Source: JAHFUI01 sp041485905
Lineage (GTDB): Bacteria > Acidobacteriota > Vicinamibacteria > Vicinamibacterales > CAVVIG01
Assembly: GCA_041485905.1 (NCBI GenBank)
Contig: JBGPKK010000034.1
Span: 1-35,905, forward strand
Direction: 5' to 3'
DNA: 35,905 nucleotides
Shown here: positions 16,475 to 24,876 of the stretch, one piece after another
Position numbering within the stretch: position 1 is the first letter of the stretch
Layout of the letters: every line of letters starts with the position of its first letter
Made by a program: the position numbers and the translations under genes
The notes under the pieces: model-generated
What the model saw: the letters and a program-made list of their open reading frames with translations, nothing else
What the model was told of the DNA's origin: nothing
Database searches by the model: none

Positions 16475-17638
16475 CTATCTCACGCCGAGCAGCACTTCCA
16501 TCGTCAACTGATCGAGCCGCTCGTACGCGAGACCTTTATTGGCAAGCGCGACGCGGTCGAACGATTCGCCGAGGAGCGCCTCTCGATCCGCGGGCGAGTA
16601 TCCGCGCGGCGCTGTCGTCGTCGAACTGGCTTCGCGCACCAGCGCTTGAATCTCGATGTCGGCAGTCCACCGCTCCGCACGCTCTTTCAGGATGAGATAC
16701 GTGCGCATGCAGCCGCGCGCGAAGTCACGCACGCCGTCGTAGTCTTCGGTGCGGTAGGCGTGCGCGTCAAAGTGACGCGGACCCTCATAGCCAACGTCCT
16801 CGAGGAACTTGACCAGCCAGAAGGCGGACTTCACGTTCACCGATCCGAACCGGAAGTCCTGGTCGTACCGGCCGGGCACCTGATCGTTCAGATCGATGTG
16901 GAACAGCTTGCCGGCCTCCCATGCCTGCGCCACGGCGTGGAGGAAGTTCAGACCGGCCATGTGCTCGTGCGCGACCTCGGGGTTGACGCCGACCATCTCC
17001 GGATGATCGAGGGTGGGGATGAACCCGAGGTACGCGCCCGTGGTCGCCATATAAATGTCGCCGCGCGGCTCGTTGGGCTTGGCCTCCAGCGCGAAGCGGA
17101 AGCCGTACCGGCGATCGAGCGAATACTCACACAGATAGTTGACCGCCTCTCGCAGCCGCTTGATCGCCTCGTCCGGCCGGCGGCAGGCGTCGGTTTCGGT
17201 TCCTTCGCGGCCGCCCCACAGCACGAAAATCGTCGCCCCGAGCTCCGCGCCAAGATCCATGGCGCGCAGCGTCTTCTGCAGCGCATAGGTGCGTACGCGA
17301 GCATCGTTCGCCGTAAAGGCGCCGTCGCGGAACACAGGATCGTAGAAGAGATTCACCGTCGCCATCGGTACGACGATGCCGTGCTGACGGCAGGCGTGCT
17401 GGAAATCCTTCACGATCCGATCGCGCCCGGCGGCCGACGCATCGATCGGTACCAGGTCGTTGTCGTGCAGGTTGACGCCCCACGCGCCGACGTCGGCGAG
17501 CATCGCGACCGCGTCGACCGGCGCCAGCGCCGGCCGGACGACGTCGCCAAACGGATCGCGACCGCGGTTGCCGACGGTCCACAAACCAAAGGAGAACTTG
17601 TGTTCCGGTCTCGGCCGGTACGGATCGTTGTTGGTCAT
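16475..17638 (-). CDS. xylA: Xylose isomerase
   Basis: This 387-residue cytoplasmic enzyme converts D-xylose to D-xylulose (and glucose to fructose). Sequence and length match the short, actinobacterial-type class of xylose isomerase. All active-site residues are present: His58 and Asp61 in NLHDNDLVP, Glu185 and Lys187 in ALEAKPNEPRGD, Glu221 and His224 in NPEVAHEHMAGLNF, Asp249, Asp259 and Asp261 in HIDLNDQVPGRYDQDFRFG, and Asp291 in RHFDAHAYRTED. These sit at a constant offset of four from Streptomyces numbering (known His54, Lys183, Glu217). The ATG at 17638 is preceded by AGGACGG. It works downstream of xylan breakdown, in line with the GH67 gene 2 kb away. No xylulokinase gene is in the window. 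Confidence 0.97.
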   Translation of the reverse strand: MTNNDPYRPRPEHKFSFGLWTVGNRGRDPFGDVVRPALAPVDAVAMLADVGAWGVNLHDNDLVPIDASAAGRDRIVKDFQHACRQHGIVVPMATVNLFYDPVFRDGAFTANDARVRTYALQKTLRAMDLGAELGATIFVLWGGREGTETDACRRPDEAIKRLREAVNYLCEYSLDRRYGFRFALEAKPNEPRGDIYMATTGAYLGFIPTLDHPEMVGVNPEVAHEHMAGLNFLHAVAQAWEAGKLFHIDLNDQVPGRYDQDFRFGSVNVKSAFWLVKFLEDVGYEGPRHFDAHAYRTEDYDGVRDFARGCMRTYLILKERAERWTADIEIQALVREASSTTTAPRGYSPADREALLGESFDRVALANKGLAYERLDQLTMEVLLGVR

Positions 17639-17958
17639 AGCCGTCCTACGGTCCGGCTGCGTGTCATGCGAGTGACCTTGATATCATCTAATACGGCCCC
17701 TCGCTTGCCGCCTTCGCGGCGTGGCCCCACGGTGGCCGACGTGGGTCTACACGACACTTATCGATCGAGCACCTGCACATCCATGACGCCGGGGCAGAGA
17801 GGCCCGGCGTCTGACTTGCTCGGAGGCGCCCAGTAGGTTCAAGGCTCAGGAGAGGTCGCTTGAGACCAACAAGCCGATAGGGTGCCCCTGCGCTAGAATG
17901 GGCTCAAATCGGAACTAGCTCTAGCAGATATCCAATCTCCCGTGCCAGGAGGCTCCTG
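17639..17958. other. Intergenic region between xylA and the Yip1-type gene
   Basis: These 320 bases between divergent genes hold no convincing gene. About 17705-17750 is rich in short hairpins: CCGCCTTCGCGG, GGCCCCACGGTGGCC, and CCCAC pairing with GTGGG around it. This looks like a dispersed acidobacterial repeat, from memory. The xylA promoter side (17640-17690) contains an 11-base match, CGGTCCGGCTG, to the 31-base repeat found at 8160 and 28313. A TAGAAT box at about 17895 could be the -10 of the Yip1-type gene. Confidence 0.4.
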
Positions 17959-19212
17959 ATGAGTATCGTTGACCGCGTGAAGAACATCTGCCTCACGCCG
18001 AACACCGAGTGGCCGGTCATCGCCGCCGAGCCGGCATCCGCGGGGAGCCTGATCACAGGCTACGTGGTGCCGCTCGCGGCCATCGGGGCGGTGTCCGGTT
18101 TTGTCGGTGGCTCGGTGATCGGTCGAACGCTACCGTTCATCGGCACGTATCGCACGTCCCTGATGACCGGCCTCGGGTTCGCCTGTTTCACCTTTGTCAT
18201 GGCGATCGTCGGCGTCTTCGTCCTCTCGGTCATCATCAACGCGCTGGCCCCGAACTTCGGAGGCCAGAAAGACAGCACGCTGGCACTCAAGGTAGCCGTG
18301 TATTCCTACACGCCGGCGTGGGTGGCGGCGGTGTTGAACATCCTGCCGTTGCTGGGCGCCCTGGCGATCCTCGGAGGCCTGTACGGCTTATACCTTCTGT
18401 ATCTTGGCCTGCCGCGCTTGATGAAGTGTCCGGAAGATAAAGCTGTCGGCTACACGGCCGTCATCGTGGTCTGCGCCATCGTCCTTTCGGTCGTCATCAC
18501 GGCCATTGGAGGCACGGTCGTTGGCGTGGGGATGATGGGTTCTGGCGCGCTTGGCGGCGCGGTCAGCAGGGGCGGGAGCAGCGGCGAGGTGCAGTTCGAC
18601 AAGAACAGCACGTTGGGCAAGCTCCAGGATCTTGGCAAGAAGATGGAGGAGAGCTCCAAGAAGATTGAGGCCGCGGGGAAGAGCGGCGACCCGAACGCGC
18701 AGGCGGCTGCGGCCTTGGAGGGTCTTGGTACGCTGCTCGGCGGAGGCAAGCACGTCGATCCGATCGCCATCGCCCAGCTCAAGCCGTTCGTGCCGGAGAC
18801 GTTTGCCGGGCTGCCGAAGAAGACCAGCAATGCGGAGAAGACCGGGATTGCGAGTCTGATGATCTCGAAGGCCGAGGCCACGTACGGCGATGACGCGCAG
18901 AAGAGCGTCACGCTGACGATTTCGGACACGGGCGGGGCCAGCGGTCTGGTCGGACTGGCCTCCTGGGCGGGTCTGCGGGACGAGAAGGAGGACGACAACG
19001 GTTCTGAACGGACACTGAAAGTAGATGGACGACTCGTCCATGAGAAAACGTCGAAGCGTGGCGGCAGCAACGAATTCAGCCTCGTGCTTGGGGAGCGCTT
19101 TGTCGTCAGCGCATCGGGCGTTGGCGTTGAACTGCGGGAGCTGAGGGCCGCGGTCACGAGTCTCGATCTCGCCAAGCTCGAGTCGATGAAGGACGTGGGC
19201 GTCACCAAATAG
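17959..19212 (+). CDS. Yip1 domain membrane protein with long soluble C-terminal part
   Basis: The 417-residue protein starts MSIVDRVKNICLTPNTEWPVI, the usual opening of bacterial Yip1-domain proteins. Five hydrophobic segments follow within about residues 28-200 (for example GFACFTFVMAIVGVFVLSVI and VIVVCAIVLSVVITAIGGTV). From about residue 205 the protein is hydrophilic: a Gly/Ser hinge, a Lys-rich helix (LGKLQDLGKKMEESSKKIEA), then a beta-rich domain to the end (KSVTLTISDTGGASGLVG to LRELRAAVTSLDLAKLESMK). The function of bacterial Yip1 proteins is unknown. The ATG at 17959 follows AGGAGG by six bases, inside the near-perfect palindrome CAGGAGGCTCCTG, so the site may be sequestered in the mRNA. 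It is followed 72 bases on by rsmE on the same strand. Confidence 0.82.
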   Translation: MSIVDRVKNICLTPNTEWPVIAAEPASAGSLITGYVVPLAAIGAVSGFVGGSVIGRTLPFIGTYRTSLMTGLGFACFTFVMAIVGVFVLSVIINALAPNFGGQKDSTLALKVAVYSYTPAWVAAVLNILPLLGALAILGGLYGLYLLYLGLPRLMKCPEDKAVGYTAVIVVCAIVLSVVITAIGGTVVGVGMMGSGALGGAVSRGGSSGEVQFDKNSTLGKLQDLGKKMEESSKKIEAAGKSGDPNAQAAAALEGLGTLLGGGKHVDPIAIAQLKPFVPETFAGLPKKTSNAEKTGIASLMISKAEATYGDDAQKSVTLTISDTGGASGLVGLASWAGLRDEKEDDNGSERTLKVDGRLVHEKTSKRGGSNEFSLVLGERFVVSASGVGVELRELRAAVTSLDLAKLESMKDVGVTK

Positions 19213-19284
19213 CGAAGGTCCACACGTCTGACCTTTGCCTTCTCACTCTTTGACTTCAGGTTGCCGGCTTTCTCAAGTCTCGCA

Positions 19285-20028
19285 GTGAATCTGATTATCC
19301 TCGAGCCGGGTGAAGTCTCTGATTCCGGCGTTGTCATTCTTTCTGGCGCGCGAGCAGAGCATCTACTGAGAGTACTGAAGGTCGCCCCGAGACACGAAGT
19401 GCGGATTGGTGTCCTGGATGGCCCTCGCGGCGTGGGGGCCGTGCAGTTGGTCGACCGAGAGAGCGTCACCCTGCACTGCGCGTTCGATGTCAGCATCCCT
19501 CCGCGTCCACGGGTTGACCTGCTCCTTGCCCTGCCGCGGCCAAAAGTCATGCGTCGCCTGTGGGCGCAACTGGCCGCAGTCGGCGTCGACCGGATCATCC
19601 TGACGAACGCGGAGCGCGTGGAGCGCAACTATTTCGACACTCACGTCCTGACGCCCGAATGTTATCGGCCGCTGCTGATCGAAGGCTTGCAGCAGGCGCG
19701 GGACACGCGGCTGCCGGCCGTCTCCATTCACAGACAGTTCAAGGTGCTCGTTGAAGATGATCTGGATGCGTTGTGTCCCGGCGGGCTTCGTCTCGCGGCC
19801 GATCCAGCCGCGACCAAGCCGGTCAGCGAAGCCGTGCGGGGGAGCTCCAAAGAACGCGTCCTCCTCGCTATTGGGCCGGAGGGCGGGTGGAACGCGTTCG
19901 AACTGAATCTACTCGAGGCGCACGGCTTTAAGCCCGTCGGGATGGGTCCGCGCACGTTACGCACTGACACGGCGTGCATTGCGCTTCTGTCGTTGGTAAA
20001 CGTGACCAAGCGGGATGGACGCGAATAA
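19285..20028 (+). CDS. rsmE: 16S rRNA (uracil-1498-N3)-methyltransferase RsmE
   Basis: This 247-residue SPOUT-fold enzyme transfers a methyl group from S-adenosylmethionine to N3 of U1498 in 16S rRNA, in assembled 30S subunits. The GTG at 19285 is preferred because it gives the usual opening VNLIILEPGE; the frame begins 24 bases earlier at a TTG. An N-terminal PUA-like domain (about residues 1-70, with ARAEHLLRVLKVAPRHEVRIGV) is followed by the methyltransferase part: LALPRPKVMRRLWAQLAAVGVDRI, the AIGPEGGWNAFEL loop and the knot sequence GPRTLRTDTACIALLSLV. All family motifs are present. It may be co-transcribed with the Yip1-type gene. It is convergent with the S41 peptidase gene, 31 bases away. 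Confidence 0.95.
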   Translation: MNLIILEPGEVSDSGVVILSGARAEHLLRVLKVAPRHEVRIGVLDGPRGVGAVQLVDRESVTLHCAFDVSIPPRPRVDLLLALPRPKVMRRLWAQLAAVGVDRIILTNAERVERNYFDTHVLTPECYRPLLIEGLQQARDTRLPAVSIHRQFKVLVEDDLDALCPGGLRLAADPAATKPVSEAVRGSSKERVLLAIGPEGGWNAFELNLLEAHGFKPVGMGPRTLRTDTACIALLSLVNVTKRDGRE

Positions 20029-20059
20029 GCGAGCTCGGACGAACCGACAGCGACGTGGA

Positions 20060-21961
20060 CTACACAGCCACGTGTGCCACGGCCTTCAGCTCTCCACCCT
20101 TGAAGCCGCGGGCTGCGATGTCGTGGCTCCCACTGCCCGGGTGCGGGATCTCCACGAGCGTCGTACCGTTCGTCACGTCGACCGTCGCCCGGGGCCGCCC
20201 GTCGACCGCCACATCGACTCGATCCAGTCCCTTCGTCGTGAGCGTCACCTTGCGCGTGCCTCCCACGGCCGGGCCCACCTGAGCGTCAAGGCTCACGTTC
20301 GGTAGCTCCCCGAGCAGCTGGCCCGCCTGCGCGATGAGGTCCGCGTTGTCGTTGAGCAGATCGTTTTTCGTCATCTGGTGCATCGCGTCGGGAGCCACGC
20401 CCAGGTCCTCGAGCGGGACTCCGCGGTGAGTACCGGCTCGTATCACTCGTCGGATCGCGACGCGGAACGACGTGCCCTGTGGCAAGGGTGAGAACGTGCC
20501 GGGGAGCACCTGATGCAGCAGCTCGTGATCCCAGACATTGGCCCCGCCAGCGCCCGTCCGGCCGCCCGCCGACAGGATCGGCCCGATCTTGTTGTCCTGG
20601 AATCCAGCGGCAAAGATGTCCGTCGCTGAATAGCACAGCGGGTCGGTGATCAACACAACCGGTCCCTGATAGCGCTGGCCGATCGCGTTGTACTCGGCAA
20701 CGGGCAGGATGGAGAAGCCCTGCGAGTAGGTCTCGCCGGTTTCCACCGACAGCCCGATCGAGGGGGCCCACTGGCCGACGAAGGCATTGTTCAGGCAGAT
20801 TTCGAGCGTCAACTGTGAGTTGATGAACGAGAGCGGCGTCGGCTCCACTGAACCGGGTGTGAGCACCTGCAGCAGCTTCTCCGCGCACAGAATATTGCCG
20901 CCGCCGTTCCCTCGCACGTCGACGATCAACCCGGTCTTGGGCAGCAGACCCGCCATCCTCACGAACTCGGCCACAAACCCGTTCTCGTCGTCCACCATGA
21001 ACGTCCAGATGCGGATATAGCCGCTCGTGCCGCCCGGAGTTGTTACCGTGCGGAACGCAAAGACGTCGGGCATCGTGCTCGTGTCGCCCAGATTGACGTC
21101 CGTCCGGCCCCCCGTGCTTCGAGCCGCCGCTCGTTCGGTGGTCATCGCTCGCGGGTTGAACAGCAGCTTCTTGGCGCGCCGAGCCAACTCGGTGCGCAGG
21201 TCCAGGCCGAGGGATCGTCGTGCCGTCCCCGTCCCTCCGACGCCGTCGCTGCCGCTCGGACCGGGATCGGGCTCGAACACCCGCCAGTCGATGCGCAGCT
21301 CGCGTGCCACCGTGCCGTCGAGATATCCGACGACGACCCAGTGCTCGTCGGGCGGTGAGGACATGGCCATCGCGCGGATGGTCAGCGACTCCAGGCCGCG
21401 GGCGTGGCGAGCGTCCGGGTTGCTCCCCGCTTGTCGAGCGGCATTCAATTCGACGGCGCGATCGATCGGAACTCCGCTCCAGCTGGTTACGACGACACCC
21501 GGTATGAACGTTGGATGCGTGAAGCCTGCCAGCATCTTGGAGACGAGGTACGTGCGCACCCCGCCCTCGAAGAACTCCTCGAGAAGGAACGGGAGAAAGG
21601 CCGTCTTCGTGGCGTAGGGGCTGGGGAGGATGTAGTTGGTATGGAGATCCCTCAGGTCGACGAAGATGCCGATCATTTCGTCATGGAACTGGCGCTCAGA
21701 CAACTCGGAGAGATGGAAGCGGAGCAGCTTGAGCCGTTGCACTGGATCCGTGGCATGCATCGCGCGCTTGAGGGGCAGGTGCACGTAGAGGGCCTCGAGC
21801 ATGACCTCGGCCTGGCCGACGATTTGGCTTCGCTCAGAAGCGGTCAGGTTTCCTGTCGAGGCCAGGAACTGCTCCAGCGTCGTCGTGGCTCCGATCGTCG
21901 TCGCGCGATTGACTGTTTTGCCGGCCTTCTTGGCTGTGACCTTGGCATGCTTCGGCGTCAT
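20060..21961 (-). CDS. S41 family peptidase, apparently without signal peptide
   Basis: This 633-residue serine peptidase of the tail-specific protease/CtpA clan starts at the ATG at 21961, which overlaps the stop of the M16 gene as ATGA, so translation is coupled. Its open frame runs much further upstream, but only as a shadow of the M16 gene. The N-terminus (MTPKHAKVTAKKAGKTVNRA) is basic with no hydrophobic core, so no classical export signal is seen. Residues about 300-470 hold the S41 core: GTSGYIRIWTF, GLIVDVRGNGGGNIL (347-356) and DPLCYSATDIFAAGFQD, where Ser445 is the likely nucleophile, followed by GPILSAGGRTGAGG. The Lys general base cannot be placed with certainty. Residues 530-633 form a beta-rich tail. 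Pairing with M16 suggests shared peptide breakdown. Confidence 0.82.
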   Translation of the reverse strand: MTPKHAKVTAKKAGKTVNRATTIGATTTLEQFLASTGNLTASERSQIVGQAEVMLEALYVHLPLKRAMHATDPVQRLKLLRFHLSELSERQFHDEMIGIFVDLRDLHTNYILPSPYATKTAFLPFLLEEFFEGGVRTYLVSKMLAGFTHPTFIPGVVVTSWSGVPIDRAVELNAARQAGSNPDARHARGLESLTIRAMAMSSPPDEHWVVVGYLDGTVARELRIDWRVFEPDPGPSGSDGVGGTGTARRSLGLDLRTELARRAKKLLFNPRAMTTERAAARSTGGRTDVNLGDTSTMPDVFAFRTVTTPGGTSGYIRIWTFMVDDENGFVAEFVRMAGLLPKTGLIVDVRGNGGGNILCAEKLLQVLTPGSVEPTPLSFINSQLTLEICLNNAFVGQWAPSIGLSVETGETYSQGFSILPVAEYNAIGQRYQGPVVLITDPLCYSATDIFAAGFQDNKIGPILSAGGRTGAGGANVWDHELLHQVLPGTFSPLPQGTSFRVAIRRVIRAGTHRGVPLEDLGVAPDAMHQMTKNDLLNDNADLIAQAGQLLGELPNVSLDAQVGPAVGGTRKVTLTTKGLDRVDVAVDGRPRATVDVTNGTTLVEIPHPGSGSHDIAARGFKGGELKAVAHVAV

Positions 21962-24774
21962 CGGAACACTCCCGCCGCCTTGAAATCTCCCGCCTTCACG
22001 ATGGACAAGGCCGTCGGATCGATGTGCTTCCGGAACGCGGCGTTGATCTGATCCACCGTGAGCGCCTGGATCTTGGTTTCCAGATCCGCATCCCACGTGA
22101 ACGGCCGGTCCAATTGCTCGTGCGACACGATCAGGTTGAGGAGCGCGGCGTCTGTCGAACGGCCGACCATTCGGGCCTCCAGGTAAGCCTTCCTGGCCTG
22201 GGCTACTTCCGCCGCCGTGAAGCCATCCTGGTACACCTTCTTCAGTTCGTCGATGAAGCTGGACTCGACTTTGGGGCCGACGCCCGGGTTGAGGCTCACG
22301 GTCCCCGCCAATATGGCCGAATCGCCTTCCGCGGGCACGGTGAGCCGCGCGTTCGCTCCGTAACTCAGGCCCTCGCGATTGCGGATGCGGTCGGAGATGC
22401 GCGAGGTGATGGGCTCGCCGAACAGGTAGCTCGCCACGACGACCGCCGGATAATCGGGGTCGTTCTGCGACATCTGGAACCGCTCGCCCGCCAGGAACTG
22501 GGCGTTGGCTTTGTCGGGCGTCTCGATCTTCTCGTTGATCGACGCCATCTTCTTGAACGGCGCGATGAGCGGTTTGTACGCCTTGGTTGTATTCCAGGCG
22601 CCAAGCAGCTCCGCCGCCGCTTTCTGCATGTCGGCCGGCTCCACCGGTCCCACCACCGCGAACACGCCGAAGTTCGCGCCATAGAACTGATCGTGGAACT
22701 TCCTGGCGTCCTCCAGCTTCACCTTCTGGACCTGCGGTAATTGCTCTTCCCTGGTCGGCGTGTACTGCGCGTCGCCCTTCGTGAAAGGACTCAGGTACCG
22801 GTTCAGCCGCTCCGTCGCGAGCTGGGTCGGCTCGGTTGGAGCCACCTCCAGCGCTTTCACTCGCTGCGTTTTGATCCGATCGAATTCGTCCTGCGGATAG
22901 GCCGGCTCTTTCAGGATCTCGACCGCGAGCCGCACCGCCGCCATGAAATTCTCCGCCGGCGCCGTGATGCTGGCCGTGGCATTCGACATGCCGCCGCCAC
23001 CTCCGCCGCCGCGGCCGCCGACCGCACCACCTCCACCGCCGCCCGTGACAGCGACCTGCGCGTTCAGCTTCCGGAACTCCTCCTGGAGCTGCTGGCGTGT
23101 GTGGCTCTTCGTGCCCGCCATCAACAGGCTTCCGGCAAATGACGCCGCTTCTCTCTGATTCACGAGGGTTGATTGGTCGCCAAACCGCAGCTCGATCGTG
23201 CCCGTCACCATGTTGTTGGCCGTCTTCTTGGACAGGACCGCCACCCGCATCCCGTTGGCCATCCGAGCGCGGACGACGCGGCTGGCGATGTTGGCGATCG
23301 TGGGTTCGAACGATTCGCCGCGCACGACCGTGACCGCGCTCGTGTAATTGCTTAGCGTGCGGCCGAGGTCCGGCCTGGTCGGCACCACCGTGCGGTCCGG
23401 GTTCATGTCGGGGATGTAGTAGCCCAGCGTCCGGTTGGACGGTTTGAGGTACTCCTTCGCGACGCGCACCAGATCCGGCGGCTGCACGGCCGCCAGCAGG
23501 TCGTGCTGCAGGAACATCAGGCGCCAATCGCCCTGCGCGATCGCGTTGTTCAACGCTCCGGTGGCAATCGCTTGCGCGTTCGACAAGTTGTTCTCGAGCG
23601 CTCGCACCAGTTGGCTTCTGACGCGCTCAACTTCATCCGGCGTCGGCGGGTTCTTCACGACATCGTCGAGCGCCTTGTAGATGGCGTCCCGCGCCGCGTC
23701 GAGCGACTGATCCTTGGTCAGTGTGGCGGTCACCTGCACCAGTCCCGGGTCGTGCAGTTGCTGGAATCCCATGGTGGCCGACTGCGCCAGCTTCGTATCC
23801 ACGACCGCCTTGGCCAGCCGGCCGTCCGCGCGGCCACCGCCGCCGCCGCGGCCACCTCGGCCACCGCCGTTCATCACGCCCGACAAGACCTGGAGCGCCG
23901 CCGCGTCCGGGTGGCCGGCGGCCACGGCGTGGTACGCCACGATCATGTTCTGCCCCTGCCCAACCCGCCGCAGAGTCACGAACCGCTCGCCGTCCTGCGG
24001 AGGCTCCACCGTGTACGTTTGATCGAGCACGCGCGTTGGGCGGGGGAGCTGGCCCATCGAATCGGCGATCATCTGCAATGTCTTCGCTTCGTCCATCCGC
24101 CCCGTGATCACCAGCACCGCGGCGTCCGGCTGGTAGAACTTCCTGTAGAACGCCGCCAGCCGGTCCACCGGCACTTTCTCGATGTCTTCCTTCGAGCCGA
24201 TGGTCGACTTACCGTAGTTGTGCCACAGGTACGCCGTTGCCGCCACGCGCTCGCTCAGGACCGACGCCGGACTGTTCTCCCCGCGTTCGAACTCGTTGCG
24301 AACCACGGTCATCTCGGTGTCCAGAATCGGCTTGGTGAACTTCACGTTCACCATGCGATCGGTTTCGAGGCCCAGCGCCCATGTGAGGTTGTCGTCGGTC
24401 GCGGTAAAGGTCTCGAAGTAGTTCGTCCGATCGTCGGAGGTCGTGCCGTTCCAGCTCGCGCCGCGCGCCACGAGCTCTTCCTTGATCTTCCGGCCACTCG
24501 TCGTCTCGATGAAATTCATGTGTTCCAGAAGATGCGCCATGCCCGTTTCGCCATAGCCTTCGTGCCGCGACCCCACGAGGTAGGTCACGTTCACGGTGAT
24601 CTTCGGCTCCGCCGAATCCGGGTACAGCAGCACCTTGAGGCCGTTTGAAAAGTCATATTCCGTGATGCCTCCCATGGAGGACATCTTCTGGACGCCCGGC
24701 GGCAGGGTCTGGGCGAAGACGGCCGCGAGCGCGGAGACGAGGACCACGGCAACAAGCGTGAGTTTTCGAGTCAT
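21958..24774 (-). CDS. M16 family zinc metallopeptidase (two-domain, exported)
   Basis: This is a 938-residue periplasmic peptidase with a signal peptide (MTRKLTLVAVVLVSALAAVFA-Q). The first M16 domain has the inverted zinc motif HLLEH (His81, Glu84, His85) and a downstream Glu161 in VVRNEFERGEN, all needed for activity. The second domain (from about residue 500) lacks the motif and completes the clam-shell chamber, as in pitrilysin-type enzymes. Two Gly-rich runs interrupt the chain, near residue 315 (between MNGGGRGG and RADGRL) and near 595. They are encoded by GCC/CCG-rich DNA and look like expanded loops. AAGGA precedes the ATG. It heads the operon with the S41 peptidase; such enzymes degrade small peptides released by other proteases. 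Confidence 0.93.
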   Translation of the reverse strand: MTRKLTLVAVVLVSALAAVFAQTLPPGVQKMSSMGGITEYDFSNGLKVLLYPDSAEPKITVNVTYLVGSRHEGYGETGMAHLLEHMNFIETTSGRKIKEELVARGASWNGTTSDDRTNYFETFTATDDNLTWALGLETDRMVNVKFTKPILDTEMTVVRNEFERGENSPASVLSERVAATAYLWHNYGKSTIGSKEDIEKVPVDRLAAFYRKFYQPDAAVLVITGRMDEAKTLQMIADSMGQLPRPTRVLDQTYTVEPPQDGERFVTLRRVGQGQNMIVAYHAVAAGHPDAAALQVLSGVMNGGGRGGRGGGGGRADGRLAKAVVDTKLAQSATMGFQQLHDPGLVQVTATLTKDQSLDAARDAIYKALDDVVKNPPTPDEVERVRSQLVRALENNLSNAQAIATGALNNAIAQGDWRLMFLQHDLLAAVQPPDLVRVAKEYLKPSNRTLGYYIPDMNPDRTVVPTRPDLGRTLSNYTSAVTVVRGESFEPTIANIASRVVRARMANGMRVAVLSKKTANNMVTGTIELRFGDQSTLVNQREAASFAGSLLMAGTKSHTRQQLQEEFRKLNAQVAVTGGGGGGAVGGRGGGGGGGMSNATASITAPAENFMAAVRLAVEILKEPAYPQDEFDRIKTQRVKALEVAPTEPTQLATERLNRYLSPFTKGDAQYTPTREEQLPQVQKVKLEDARKFHDQFYGANFGVFAVVGPVEPADMQKAAAELLGAWNTTKAYKPLIAPFKKMASINEKIETPDKANAQFLAGERFQMSQNDPDYPAVVVASYLFGEPITSRISDRIRNREGLSYGANARLTVPAEGDSAILAGTVSLNPGVGPKVESSFIDELKKVYQDGFTAAEVAQARKAYLEARMVGRSTDAALLNLIVSHEQLDRPFTWDADLETKIQALTVDQINAAFRKHIDPTALSIVKAGDFKAAGVFR

Positions 24775-24876
24775 AGCATCCTTCGATCGCGAATCATAAC
24801 AGCCGACGATGGTATGCTTGGATCACGAATATAAAGCGAATCGACGAAGGGTCGTCACACTAGATATTGGGGCATC

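Noticed and set aside
16307..17836. A 509-residue plus-strand frame over xylA
   Set aside because: Only its first 40 or so codons (the ATPase relic) make sense. The rest is antisense to xylA, whose minus-strand protein has every active-site residue.
22975..23045. Possible tandem repeat element in GCC/CCG-rich DNA
   Set aside because: It encodes the in-frame poly-Gly loop of the M16 peptidase, so it is a coding low-complexity stretch, not a separate element.
20060..23527. A 1155-residue minus-strand frame covering the S41 peptidase
   Set aside because: Its first 522 codons are an out-of-frame shadow of the M16 peptidase gene, Arg/Gly/Pro-rich and without family similarity. The real start is at 21961.
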